Positions 35,701-47,762 of a stretch of DNA of 64,000 nt are shown here, in pieces. A program made the position numbers and the translations under genes. Position 1 is the first letter of the stretch, and every line of letters starts with the position of its first letter. Source of the DNA: Pholis gunnellus (lineage: Eukaryota; Chordata; Actinopteri; Perciformes; Pholidae); NCBI GenBank assembly GCA_910591455.2, contig OU342818.1:22544771-22608770 (forward strand). The letters are read 5' to 3'. The notes under the pieces are model-generated. The model was given only the letters and a program-made list of their open reading frames with translations, searched no databases and was not told the DNA's origin.

Positions 35701-35826
35701 TACCATGACTGGGCAGTATGACCAAACATTTGTATCACGGTATTTTTTAAGGTTCTGGCGGTTTCATGGTATTTTTGTTTTTCCCTTGAATGTGTTTTTA
35801 TAGGTTTATAGTGGCTTACTCTACTG

Positions 35827-36144
35827 TCAGGTGTACATATAATATAAAAACATAGTGTCATCATGTATAAAGGCTTTGCTTACTAGACGGTTTGCTCGTT
35901 TGTTCGTATAATGTTGGGATAGCAGTTTGGCTGAAGTATTTCGCCCCGGTAAGACGTACCTTGAATCCAGTGTTTTAATCATTGCTCTGAGCCCGTCTTT
36001 CTCGACTGTCTGTAGCGGGACCACGTCCTTGCAGAGCTGGATCATTATTACGTTCATTATGTCGCCCCACCGTTTGCTTTTCTTGTCATATGCAGAGCCT
36101 CGAGCAAATGCCTCTTCAAGCGATGTGTGACCCTTTGGCTTCAC
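35827..36144 (-). pseudogene. hAT transposase segment after the BED finger
   Basis: Reads VIMIQLCKDVVPLQTVEKDG, LRAMIKTLDSRYVLPGR and AKLLSQHYTNKR. This is the segment following the BED finger in ZBED1-like hAT transposases (the pattern D-x-x-P-x-x-x-V-E-x-x-G-x-x-x-x-I). It is displaced by two bases from the BED frame upstream, with a 4-base overlap, so a frameshift separates them. The catalytic core is not present. Confidence 0.85.
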
Positions 36145-36410
36145 TGTTTCACTCGCATTAACGTTACCGGTTGACGGCTGAAATCACACTCTTGGTATTC
36201 CAACACATGTTTTCTGCTGAGGTGATGGAGAAAGTTGCTTGTGTTACCACCAGCGGCTACAACAGTGGCTCGACACACCTTGCAATATATAGTCTTTTGG
36301 TCTACGTCAGACTTTTTAAAACCAAAACACTTCCAAACAGCGGAGACAGCTCCTCTCTTGGGCACAGACTCTATCGGTGCATCTCCGGTCTCTCTTTGTT
36401 CACCCTGCAT
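36141..36410 (-). pseudogene. BED-type zinc finger of a hAT transposase
   Basis: Residues about 20-72 form a BED finger: AVWKCFGFKKSD (aromatic pair), IYCKVCRATVVAAGGNTSNF (Cys-x2-Cys) and LHHLSRKHVLEY (the histidines). In hAT transposases this domain binds the element ends. The frame then runs out and the following segment is in another frame (35827-36144). It could be spliced out of context, but nothing suggests a host gene. Confidence 0.88.
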
Positions 36411-36804
36411 CGCTCTGTTCTGTTCTTTAATGTAACGTTACTGTAGCGAAGGAGCCTCTCCCACTGTTGTGCTACCGGGCTAGCTAGCAAGCTGTACCCA
36501 GCATGCCGTTCGGCGGTGTAATTTTATAAATGTACAATTATTAGAGTTACAAATTCTTTATGTGTCACAAACTGTTGTGTCGTGGTGTTTTGCCCTGTTA
36601 AAGAGCGTTAGTTGTGGGTTATTAATTGTTGTTATAAAGTTATAACCATGATTAGGGGTCCTCCTCAATACACTTAAAACTAGCTCCGACCGCAGCATCC
36701 TTAGGCAAACAATATATTCTGCTGCCTGTTGAAGAGTGACAGCATAAATGGTATGTATATCATACGGGAAATTAAAACCGGTATACCGCCCAGCACTACC
36801 ATGA

Positions 36805-38364
36805 CATACAAAAAGTCCTTCAAATGTTGTGCTATTTATACGCCTTCCCATGAGATCAAGATGGTTTGTCAGGTGGACAACATGGCTGTTTGACCTGTTT
36901 TGCAGCATACCCATCCACTCCTTAGATGACTGAATTGTTTGTCTGTCTGTGCCTTTAAGAAAAACAACCCATACTGTATGACATAAAATTACTATTATAA
37001 TTAGTTTTCTGAACTGATTTTCTAATTACAGTGAGTGATGGTTTAAGTCTAAAATGATGTGCTGATGGCCAGGTACACATTGTGATTATTTTTAAATGAA
37101 GTACTTGGTTATAGTAATAGAGAGATCAAGGCATACGAAACAGGATGCAAACAACACACTACCACCTTTTCACCACAGGGACTGCCAAAATCAACCCAAA
37201 ATAAAATGTTCTCATAGTTGCTTTAAAGTTTCTGTGACAGACGACCTGAGGAAGTGCCCTTGAGCAAGACACCAAGTGCTTGTAAGAAGAAAAACTACCC
37301 CCCAGCTAGAATCAGTAATGTGTGGGTATCATAACTGTTTATAATTAGTGAAGCAACATCATACCGCTGTCAGTAAATTAGAGGAGCTGCATTTCGTGGT
37401 GACTGTGCGGCATTAACAACCTTGAATTATCTGCCACCCCATTAGCGTAAAAGCAACGCCAAGGTGACATGTAGCAACTACCTCCAGATGATCCTCGCTT
37501 TTTCTTCAGCAAAGCGTGAAAGTGAAACAACCCACTGAATTCTCCAAGTCCCCTTAGCGCTAAATGGAAAATATTACAATGCAGAGAGGAGGAGAAGAGA
37601 AAACTGTTTTGTGCCAGCAATGTAGAAAGGTGTGTGAATATTAAGTACATGGTAAAAAATATATTGCTATTTCCATATTAAATGCTCTAAATAAGAAAAT
37701 ATCCTACATAATTCAATGGGTAAAGCACAACATTACTGCCACCATGAGAAGTCCCGCAGGGGCCACCCATGCCACTAATGAATGCTTGGTATTCATTTGC
37801 CTCTAAATGGCAACCAAATTGCAACTGTGTTACATTTAGTAACGGTTCTCTTACTCGTTAGTTGGTGAAATATAAACTGCTTCCACAAAACCACAGACAA
37901 AATCAGTCAAAGTAAATGTAGCAGATAGGAGAGCCCCTGATCCTTCTACAATATGAGTTGACTTGTCTCCTTAAAAGTCCCTGTGTTTGCAGGTCAGCCC
38001 AGTCTTTGCTTCTTACCAGGTCCACATTCCAAAGTGAAGCTTCTGTGGGGTTTGTTTATACCCTCATTTATTTGCTTGTTTGTTTGTACGCTCTGCTCTG
38101 CAGCTGAGCTAACAAGGCGCCATTTTGCCCGGGTGCTTGTATGGTCCAATTAAAGGGTGTGATCAGCCAGAACGCTTTAATGATGGTTGTGGTGCTGGAG
38201 TTGACCAGCTTACAAAGAGAGACGGAGAGAGGGAGAGAGAGATGGCATGCTGTGAGGTGGTGTCTGCAGCATACCAGTGTTGTGGCTCAGTGGCTCCACT
38301 GCAGACAGCAGACAAGGTAAAAAAAAAGGAAAGCACTTCCCCTCTCAGGTAAACACTGTTAGCT
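36805..38364. other. Unassigned; 37378-37660 non-repetitive
   Basis: A LINE/SINE-type scrap (CCCTTGAGCAAGACACC, 37257) is present. The block 37378-37660 has enhancer-like texture (TAATTA-type and CAAGGTGACA motifs) but no direct evidence of function. Confidence 0.4.
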
Positions 38365-38480
38365 CTGTCAGCACCGATGCAGTTAGTTGCACTGTTAGCG
38401 CTGTTAGCTTCTCGACACTGGTTTAGCTGTCGCCATGTTAACAGCCATATGAAGGTTATAGATATGCTCTGAATATTGTA
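38365..38480 (+). repeat. Dispersed repeat R3, copy 2
   Basis: Resembles 13150-13262, with GTTAGC repeats, GTCGCCATGTTAACAGCCAT and CTCTGAATATTG. Confidence 0.5.
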
Positions 38481-40522
38481 TTGAGCAGCTTTAACAATGT
38501 GTGTCATTACTGACTCATTTGGATAGCTGTTTCCCAGGTTTTTTGTGGATTTCACCATCAACACTTAATATGGTCTGAGGATGTGATCACACCAACAATT
38601 AAAACAGCGTAATTTTGGAGCGTGGAGTTGTGGTCGGGGAACTTTGACATGCAACTTCATTTTATTGAGCATTTGGTATAGAGGAGATTGGAGGAAGCTA
38701 AATCACCAGCCTTACATCAATACATTTTACTGTACCACTTTCTGGTCAGACTGTTGCAAGGGTGGTTGTGTTGGTGGGAGTGTGTTGCTTCACGTACCAG
38801 TCTTGTTTGAGCAATACATTCATTAAACACTTCTTAGACAAACCAGTACACGGTATCATGAGGGCTCATTCTGTGTGGAAATGTATGAAACATTATTCAG
38901 CAGTCATCAGCTGAGTATTGTGCAAAGTTACACTTTTTTGGGGGGGGTGAAATTCCATGACACATGTTAAGATCCCATCCCAACACCTGTTCAATTTGAG
39001 CATTTAAGCTTAGGTTCCAAATCGCTGGTCACAACTCCTGTCCCTTGTTTCTCGCATGTTGTCACTCTCCATCATACATGCACTGGTAAATACACACACA
39101 TGGTGGCGGTGTGTGTGCGTGTGTGTGTTTATTTACCCACAGCGTGAACATTACATTGGAGCGCGATTATGAAATGCCCTCACGAACACATGCTTAGAGA
39201 TGTACACGTGTTGTCTATACCTAACTGTGCGTGTGTCCGCAGGCGACTTTGTGCATCACAGCCTGCGTGTGTGCATTTGTGGGGCACATGCTTAAATGCG
39301 CGCGCGTGTGTGTGTGTGTGTGTTCCTAGCATCCGACCCTTGGCTCTCAGCAGAGGCCAGCGTCTGTTGTAGAGCCCTCTAATGGACGCCCAGCTGGAGT
39401 CAGGCACACACAAGGGCAGCCAAGGTCACAGCCACCGCCTCTCAGGACCCCATCATTTGGCAGAACCCTACAGTCTGCGGTCTGGCCTGCTCTCTGTGTG
39501 TGCTCATTTGTGTTCCTTCATATAAATGTACATTGTGTACTTTTGTGTGTGGTATTGTATTTTGATATGCATTTGTGTGTGCCTGAAAAAAAGAAATACA
39601 TCTTGAGTCAAGCAGCACAAGCAGCACACATCATCCTTCACACACATATGAAACATAACACAACATATAAAATCAGCTGTAAATAGAACAGAAGCTACAC
39701 ATTGTGCAACCACGCGATAAAGTAGTTGTTGACGTTGTCATCGGCAGAGTTCAGCAGTGTTGTTGTACTTACCTATCTGAACACCACAGCGAAGTCCACC
39801 ACGATCTGCTCCTGGTTCAACAAACAGTCCAGTCTTCCTCTCTGTTCCAGTATAACCAGTCCATTCGGCCTCTCTGGGTCCACTACGCTCATACAAATTA
39901 GAATTTAGCATGTTAGCCAGACCTTCCTGTACAGGTCACGAACATCGTGGGTGTGTCAGTTAGCGTGCTTGCTGGGTGGTGTATTAAAGCAGTCAGAGAT
40001 ACAATGTTTTTTAAACTGTGGTGAGGTACAATAATGCTAATTATAACCACACCCCATATGTGATCCTTAATGTGATTGAGCTTGAGGTGCTAGCCTTGGC
40101 ACAACACAAACATTTATAACATATCATTTCCAGAAGGCAGAGTGTCTCCTCCTTCTCTCCTGCTGCTTCTTCTCTGCTGCAGCTGCTGATTTGTAACTTT
40201 CTGTAGTTCCATTCTCTCACATTTTATCAGGACTTTTTTACGTGACTTTTACTCTGTGACAGTTGGAAAATTAAATGTATACTTCAGATAAATAGTACAA
40301 AAGTACCTGAAACGTAAAATTACAGATTTGTAAAAATACTGAAAAAAGTAGGCCTACAAGTATGTGTACTTATAAAGCCTATTGATGCTTATTGCAGCAT
40401 TTCTCTGATATATATTGTAAGGTAGCACATCCATACTTTTTTGTTAAGATATTACTGCTGTATGCCAAAAAATAAAAAGCTACTTTAATTTAACCCTCGC
40501 CCTATTTTTAGGCCTCTGCTTG
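38481..40522. other. Unassigned
   Basis: Short GT runs near 39108-39128 and 39302-39322 (preceded by CGCGCGCG). No gene recognised. Confidence 0.5.
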
Positions 40523-41815
40523 ATTCTGTAACTACAAGGTCTATTTTAATAATGTTGATGTTATAATAATGGTAACACTTGTGAGATTTGTTCAGATATC
40601 AGTGTATATCTTACTGGTTAAGAGTAAATGAAGATGGCACACAGCTCAAATTGAAAAGTTTCAGGTTCGCCTGAATAAAAGGCACTTTTATGATTATTTC
40701 TTTCTTGAAATGAGGCCCTGGCTAGCTAAAAACTCTCCCGAATCACAGCATAACATGTCAGCAGTCTCTCAAAAAAAATGTATTTGATAAAGTGAAGCAT
40801 AAAAAAGTTAGAAAGGTTTTAGTACAGAGAGGTCAGGCGAGATGAAGCAAAATTGTCATTTTGGAACCAGCTGTTCCATTGTACTTTTATATACTATATA
40901 ACTATATATTTCACTTGTTTTATCACTAATAGTTTTCAATCTATCCAAATACAGCAGTTTGGCATCATTTTGAGAGCTAGAATCCTCTCTGATGCTGTAA
41001 ACCATGGATCCATTCTCGTCTGACTGCAGTCTGACTGTGTCTATGTGAGGCTTTCTCAGCCTATGATTGGCCAATTTCAGACTATGACACCTCGTTCGAC
41101 GCGTAAGAGTCTTAAAAAAACAGTGGGCGTAAGCTGGTGTTGATTGACAGAATCGTTAGCCAGTAAAAATCAAAAATGCGCCGTGTGTCGCCGAGCGTAA
41201 AATCCGATACGCCGAAAGTGAAATCCCTTCCCCCCGGTCCCCCAAGCTTGTCTGGCCCCCCTTTCTTCAGGAAACAGATGAGAAATACACAGGATATACG
41301 TCAAAGCCATATTTGAATCGAAATAAGCAGGGATTTATCCATTTCTTCAAGAAAATCAGTTCAAGGTACGAAGCATTTATGATTATTAGCGGTGGAGCGG
41401 CTTGTTTTTGTGGGGATTGTCGGCTGTATCTTTGTAATGGTTTCACGGAGAGAAATTCTGAAGATATCTCTGGATTCTGTGTCGAATTGTCTTGCTTTCT
41501 GATGTATTGGTCGGCCGTGTTAGCCGTTAGCTTTTTTTTCGTAACTTTCTCCGGAGTGCTAGTTTGCCGAGTCATGGCGACAAATACGTGATATTGTGGT
41601 ACATCTTCTCGTTGATTATATTAGTTTGTGTATAATTGTGTTTGCAGTGTGTAAAATGGCTGCAATGATATTTTTACCCAGAATTTCTTCGTTAAGTCGG
41701 TATATAACATGTGTGTAGCATTCATTATATTTGTTTCTAAAAAGTGCATTCTACGACTCTCTTCGCTAAACTGTCTCGCTGGAACCCCAAATGGTCCTCG
41801 CTCGGGTTAGAAGAG
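40523..41815 (+). repeat. Unclassified interspersed repeat RX, divergent copy
   Basis: Aligns with RX copies 1 and 2 through TGTAACTACAAGGTCTATTT, AAATGAGGCCCTGGCTAGC, ACCAGCTGTTCCATTGTAC, TTTGGCATCATTTTGA and the right end ACCCCAAATGG...CTCGCTCGGGT, but with many substitutions and gaps. It lies on the same strand as the other two copies. Confidence 0.7.
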
Positions 41816-44800
41816 ACGACAGCGTAGCTCAGCACAGTAAATCTACCATCCAAAATGCACTAATGCAACCAAAACACTTCATACACATCTCAGGATCACT
41901 TCTTGTACCAGAACAGAAAATATGTTTTTGTAATTTGTGTGAACCTACCCATTAAAAAAGCCCCTCCCCAACTACAAAGTTGCCAGCGATGTCCTTTAAC
42001 AACCTTTACTATCAGTACAGGAGGATTCGTATGCTGAATGCACAGGCCGTTTAAAGATCAATGGACAGGAACGATAGCTCTGTTATCAACCAAAGCCTCC
42101 TGTATAATGAAGTTCAAGTGCATCAGCATGTACCAACATGTAAACAGGGCTCTTGTGTTGTATAAGTGTGTTAGCTGATGTTCATCCATTCAGAAACACA
42201 TGTCAAAATGCATACATTAATGTAAGTGTGCGTGTGTGTGTGCGTGTATGTGTGTGAGAAGGAGGAGGTCATTGCGTGAATTGTGTGTGGATTCAAGTTT
42301 GTCATGATGTGTTTGGTGTGTTTTTGCCTTGAAGGAGCACATAAACAGCACACACATCTGTTCTAAAAGTACCTGAACATCAGTTGAACATCTGTGCCTG
42401 ACACATGCAACTGTCTGTCTGGCTGTTATCATAATGTCTTCGTGCCAGCAACAACCGTGGAGAGCATGGATATACAAAGGGAACGGGATACAGCGTTGAA
42501 GGCGCTGAGTTACTCTTTCATAATGTAAGTCTATGAGGAAAAGTCTTTTTGGGCCCAATGATATCACGTGCCCAATGACATCATGTTATGGACCCAGAAA
42601 TTGTGATTCCACCATTTCGCCACTATGTAAGATTTGCTTCAAAGCCTGGCGCTCTTCCTGTGCACTTGGGCCCATTCCATTCTCCTAAACGCAATACTCA
42701 GGAATTCCTTTTAGATTTGCCACAAATGTCCACCTGGACTCATTCACCAGTCCCTACTCACTATCAAGGTTATTCAATGTGACTACATAGTAAGCTCATC
42801 TGCAAAATTGAAAATTAAAAACACTTTTTGACTTTCTGATTTTCTCTGAGCCGTTAATCACGCCACTGCTGTTGCCAAGTTGAAACGTGCCAGATCAACG
42901 TCAGCTGGTGGACCATCCATAATAAATATTGACACGCTAATACATTTAACATCATGCATATTCTAAGCTATTTTGTGTAGTTACCTCTTCACTAAATGCT
43001 CTGTGTGAATTTAGTTCCCCCCAGTAAGCAGTGATGCACTGTATTTGTCTCAGGCTTTTATTGTGAAACGGAACGGAAAGGAGTAACGGTATGCGCTCGC
43101 GCTGCCATTGTCAATGTGGGGGCAATAAGCATACTTTTCCAAATCAGTAAATACAAAGTACTTTGTGGCCGTTTGTGTTGTGACGCTCTGCCCACATTAA
43201 AATGATTATTTTCACACCACAACTCTGCCACAAGATCTCGGTTATTGACCATTGTTGTCCTCTACTTTTCACAACGCACAATGGGATTCTTCGAGTCCAC
43301 TACATAGGGTGTAATGATTTTCACTATACATCCGGACAGCACTGTAAAATGGCAAACTCACTATAAAGTGAGTGGTGAGGAATTTCGAACACAGCCAATG
43401 ATGAACTGATTTGAATATAAAGGTCAAAGGTCACTGTGAGCTCACAAACACATCTTTGGCCATAACTCAAGAATTCCTATACTAATTATAACAACTTCAC
43501 ACAAATGTCTGATAGGATAAAATGATGAAGAGACAGACGGGGATGATACTTGACTGGTTGGTAGAGGCATACAAGCACAAGGTTGTAATTCTAGTTTTCT
43601 ACTGTATGTGTTACCTGTCCCATCTGTGTGTGTGTGTGTGTGTGTGTCTGTCTGTAAGAGTTTTGAACACCACCACCAGGGACTCTTTCCCTCCACGTCT
43701 GTGATCTGAGGGGAGAGATAAGTGATGGCATTAGCCCAGAGATCAGGAGTGGGCCCTGGGTGGGGAACCACACATGGTCAAATTGGCAATGTCAATTCAT
43801 CTTGTGTGACTGCAACACAAGGCCTGTTTCATTTGTTCCATCACAGAAGCCTTGAGTCTACAGATCTGTCTGGAGCTGCTGAAAAATACCTTCAAATAAT
43901 ATAACGATCTATATTTTCATAAAAAAATATTAAGAATGACAGAAAAACGTGTTTCAAAAATGTTATGAATTAAATATAATGTTGAAACTATAAATAAATA
44001 AAATAACGATTTTTAACCTTTTCTTTATATATTTTTGGTTATTTGATGTTAATTGTGCATTGTGTATTTAAATGAATTGATGTGCACAAATCAATACTAC
44101 AGTATTTGACTGTAATTATGCCCATTCCGGAACAAAACAATTCCACCGTTCAACACAATGTGATTGACGGGTAATTTTGTGATGTGCAGTGCAAGAAATA
44201 AGTGCTTTGCAAAAAAAAATATCCACAATAAACCCTCAGTAAGCACCAGCATGCTGGCACCTTAAAAACAGCAATGGCTCAAGACTTCAGCACAGAAAGC
44301 CTGTACTGAATGTAGGGTCACAAAACAGCTATAACATAGGAAAAGACCAATACTTGAGAATTTGAAAAGCCCAACTCTGCAGTTAGCCTCAACACTACAG
44401 AGCATTTTTGTTTCTATCATCTCATTGTTGTGGTTTCGTTCAGTCTCAGCCCTCCCATCAACAGTTTCCAGCAGCAGCAGGCAGCTATTTTCAGAAAAAA
44501 CAACATACTGATGTTGGGAACGTAAAGGAGCGTGTTTGGGTTATCAGCATTTAAGAAAACTAAATTATTGACATCAATAGAATTATTAATGTCAGTAAAA
44601 TTATTAATGATTATTAATAACAACGGGGCACCACCCTGCGAACAGGGACCAAACGATAAACTAAGTCTCATAATTAGTGTTCACTCACAATGTCAACAGT
44701 CTGAGTACTATTACACATTCAGAGTGAAAGTGAAGGTTTAAGTTCGAGCAACAGACTATTATCACAATACATGCACAAAATAATCACAGACAGCTGCTCT

Positions 44801-44929
44801 TTAAAATATAACAGAGTTTATTACGTTCTAATACTAATGATCTAGTCAACTAATATCTAAACTAACAACAACTATACATTTATGAGCACGCTATCTAAAA
44901 TCAACAGACAATTGGAAAGAGGGGGGGAT
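41816..44929. other. Unassigned, with (GT) runs
   Basis: Contains GT runs at 42224-42256 (interrupted) and 43625-43647. A dispersed-repeat texture is seen at 43260-43390 (ACTACATAGGGTGTAATGAT). No gene recognised. Confidence 0.45.
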
Positions 44930-45130
44930 ATGTGTATGTGTATGTGCAGGGTGGGTGGGTGTGTGTGTGTGCGTAGGGGGAGGAGCGAGGGGACAGCTTC
45001 ATAAAACGTATGACGTCATCTGGAACGTGGCGACGTCACCCCAGACCACGAAGATGCGCGAGACTCAAAATGGCGGATAGCCAAAAAGGAGACCTCGTTT
45101 TCTACACGTGCCTGTAGCCGTTAGCTCAAC
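44930..45130. promoter_or_regulatory. Promoter-like segment with CRE sites
   Basis: After a G-rich stretch there is a palindromic cAMP-response element (TGACGTCA, 45011-45018), a second half-palindromic site (CGACGTCA, 45031-45038), CpG-rich DNA, and a YY1-type AAAATGGCGG (45067-45076). This grouping is typical of core promoters of broadly expressed genes or of retroelement LTRs. No ORF or splice pattern shows which, if either. Confidence 0.3.
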
Positions 45131-45891
45131 CGTAGCTACATTAGCTTAAAGCTATATGTGTGTGTGGGTTAGTAAAAGAGGAGGGAAAGAAAACAAAATA
45201 AAACAAAAGATAAAACCTCTAAAAACAAAAGATTAAGTTTACTCCGCGCTGCGTTGGAGTACGGAAGACTGCTCTCTCAACCAGGGGATCACAGCCGCGA
45301 CTCTTTGTTACAGCTGGCGGTTCTGACCTGAGAAACAAATTTTACCTCACGAGCGGGGCATGGTCTCAACACGATTCAGTAGCATGAAATAGACAGTAAC
45401 TTCTACACAACCCTAACGATCTCAGCGACCGTTAATGTCGGCGATTAATAAGCACACACCACGTTATAAAAATGAACAGTACTTTAAGCACACAAACAAG
45501 ATAAATAAAACACAATGACTACTTCTTATCTCTGGCCAGAATCTCTGCCTTACTTATGAGTTGAAATCGTGGTGATTGAGGGGGATCCTTTGGAGTTTCG
45601 GTGGACACCGGCATGCGGCTCTGTGCGGCGCTGTTGATTCTCTCGGCAGAGAGAATGTCTTCGGCTGGATAAGGGAATTTTGTGTCCTTATGACCGGAAC
45701 AAAGGCTTGGGTGGACAGTGAGAAAATGCTCTTCTCTCTCTCTCTTTTGAAGAAATCTTCTTCAACTTCTGCAGGGAAGATGGTTCGTCCTCGTGGATTC
45801 GAACAGACATAAAATAACAGTTTGGTGAATTTGTCCGGCGAATATAAATTGTTAAAACCTAGGAATTTGGTATAAAAAAAAGGGGCAACGC
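45131..45891. other. Unassigned, left flank of the palindrome
   Basis: GTTAGC/GTAGC-rich then mixed sequence. TGGTTCGTCCTCGTGGATTC at 45781-45800 has the shape of a tRNA-primer binding site (see rejected items). No gene established. Confidence 0.4.
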
Positions 45892-45937
45892 AGCTGTGTA
45901 TGGGGTCAGATCAGTCTCAATAATTGCAAATGCACAC

Positions 45938-46125
45938 AGATAGACTCACAAATGCAAACAGAAAGATTCACAAATGCGCACAGAACAATTCACAAATATA
46001 TTCGATTTACAAATGCACACAGAAGGATTTACAAATATATTCGATTTACAAATGCACGCAGAACAATTCACAAATACATTCCAATGCACAAATAAATAAA
46101 TTACGATTTATATATATGTAAAAAA
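45938..46125 (+). repeat. Subterminal tandem repeats, left arm
   Basis: About eight degenerate units of the type CACAAATGCACACAGAAAGA, with A/T-rich variants CACAAATATATTCGATTTA. From about 46130 to 46250 the same word appears inverted (ATTTGTGTGTGGATTTGTAT), so each arm is itself partly folded. Such clustered subterminal words are often transposase binding sites. Confidence 0.8.
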
Positions 46126-46519
46126 AAAAATCACAAATATATTTCTGCATTTGTATGTATTTGTGTGTGGATTTGTATGTATTTGTGTGTGGATTTGTAT
46201 GTATTTATTTGTGGATCGCACTGCATTCATTTGCAAATCGCTTCACATTCGTGTACGGATTTTTGAGACTGTTCTGCCATCGCTGGATTCACAAATGCGT
46301 TTTTTTCAACATAGACCTGTCTGTAGCCAATCAGATGTCAGCCTCATTTTCAACCAATCACATGAGCGCAGCTTCATACATATTCATACATATTGTAGCC
46401 GTCTGTGTTCACCCAGAGCTCTACGATACCTCATATCAGTAGAGACCGGACCAAACTATGTGTGTGTAAACCATATGGTACAAACAATGAGGCCACGAGG
46501 CTGCTAGCGTAATGCTGCG

Positions 46520-46795
46520 GTTCACACCAAACACGATTCGCGCCGCGTTAATCGCGCCGCCGTTCTCGCCGGGGGACTATTTGTGTTCATTCGCGTGAAT
46601 CGGTGAATCGCGCTGGACGCGCCGGTGAGGGAGCGCGGCATAGTCCGGAGGAGCTCCGTGGATTTCATCGAACTGTATTCACTGTGTCTAGCAAGCCACA
46701 CGTCGGCTGTTTACCATAGCTGTATGAACACAACATAAACTGATTTGGCTATGATTTAACGGCAATAAACCAACAAAAAGGAACTCCGAAATAAC
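46520..46795 (+). mobile_element. CGCG-rich unit within the palindrome centre
   Basis: Left portion of the unit known alone at 141-532 (inverted there). GTTCACACCAAACACGATTC, then AGTCCGGAGGAGCTCCGTGG, then CAATAAACCAACAAAAAGGA. Its CGCG-rich end is duplicated inverted at 47090-47135 because of the palindrome. Confidence 0.65.
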
Positions 46796-47528
46796 ATTTA
46801 TACACATAGTTTGGTCCGGTCTCTACTGATATGAGGAATACAGAATACAGTTCGATGAAATCCACGGAGCTCCTCCGGACTATGTTATGAACCAGACATG
46901 ACGGCGTTTGGTTCCCCGTGATATCTGGGACTTCCACAACACATACTAAGCAGAAATAGAGGTTATTTTTTCCACAGTTGACGGCGGACAGTTGAACGGC
47001 TATCAGGGCGATAAGCCGCGCTCCCTCACCGGCGTGTCCAGCGCGATTCACCGATTCACGCGAATGAACACAAATAGTCCCCCGGCGAGAACGGCGGCGC
47101 GATTAACGCGGCGCGAATCGTGTTTGGTGTGAACCGCAGCATTACGCTAGCAGCCTCGTGGCCTCATTGTTTGTACCATATGGTTTACACACACATAGTT
47201 TGGTCCGGTCTCTACTGATATGAGGTATCGTAGAGCTCTGGGTGAACACAGACGGCTACAATATGTATGAATATGTATGAAGCTGCGCTCATGTGATTGG
47301 TTGAAAATGAGGCTGACATCTGATTGGCTACAGACAGGTCTATGTTGAAAAAAACGCATTTGTGAATCCAGCGATGGCAGAACAGTCTCAAAAATCCGTA
47401 CACGAATGTGAAGCGATTTGCAAATGAATGCAGTGCGATCCACAAATAAATACATACAAATCCACACACAAATACATACAAATCCACACACAAATACATA
47501 CAAATGCAGAAATATATTTGTGATTTTT

Positions 47529-47716
47529 TTTTTTACATATATATAAATCGTAATTTATTTATTTGTGCATTGGAATGTATTTGTGAATTGTTCTGCGTGC
47601 ATTTGTAAATCGAATATATTTGTAAATCCTTCTGTGTGCATTTGTAAATCGAATATATTTGTGAATTGTTCTGTGCGCATTTGTGAATCTTTCTGTTTGC
47701 ATTTGTGAGTCTATCT
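47529..47716 (-). repeat. Subterminal tandem repeats, right arm
   Basis: Inverted counterpart of 45938-46125, identical apart from the single difference noted for the arms. Confidence 0.8.
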
Positions 47717-47762
47717 GTGTGCATTTGCGATTATTGAGACTGATCTGACCCCATAGCTGTGT

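Larger units (their letters stand above)
35709..36796 (-). mobile_element. hAT derivative with BED-finger gene, 8-bp duplication
   Basis: The right end reads CCGGTATACCGCCCAGCAC and the left CTGGGCAGTATGACC, imperfect inverted ends with the left lacking the outermost three bases. TACCATGA flanks it on both sides (35701-35708 and 36797-36804), a perfect 8-bp duplication. Two overlapping minus-strand frames encode the N-terminal half of a transposase. Confidence 0.85.
45900..47754. mobile_element. Foldback-type transposable element: 1.86-kb near-perfect palindrome
   Basis: The element starts ATGGGGTCAGATCAGTCTCA and ends with its complement. AGCTGTGT occurs on both sides (45892-45899 and 47755-47762), a perfect 8-bp target duplication. 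The left arm 45900-46639 and right arm 47015-47754 are both 740 bp. By base-by-base reading they differ at two positions (T/C near 45925, G/A near 46618), even an A11 homopolymer being equal. The 375-bp centre holds the CGCG-rich unit with a 41-bp inner inverted repeat and, on the right only, about 130 bp lost from the left. No ORF resembles a transposase. The layout resembles foldback or Galileo-type elements. Superfamily unassigned. Confidence 0.92.

Noticed and set aside
45781..45804. tRNA-primer-binding-site-like sequence (TGG then T-arm-like GGATTCGAAC)
   Set aside because: The spacing fits a retroviral primer site, but no LTR ending in CA precedes it, no gag or pol follows, and I could not match the acceptor part to a nuclear tRNA.
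45924..46121. CRISPR-like array of short repeats
   Set aside because: The units are degenerate, lack spacers of uniform length and sit in the terminal region of a eukaryotic transposable element.
46151..47503. Identical 118-codon frames on opposite strands
   Set aside because: They are the two arms of the palindrome read from each end; there is no domain. They are evidence for the inverted repeat, not for genes.
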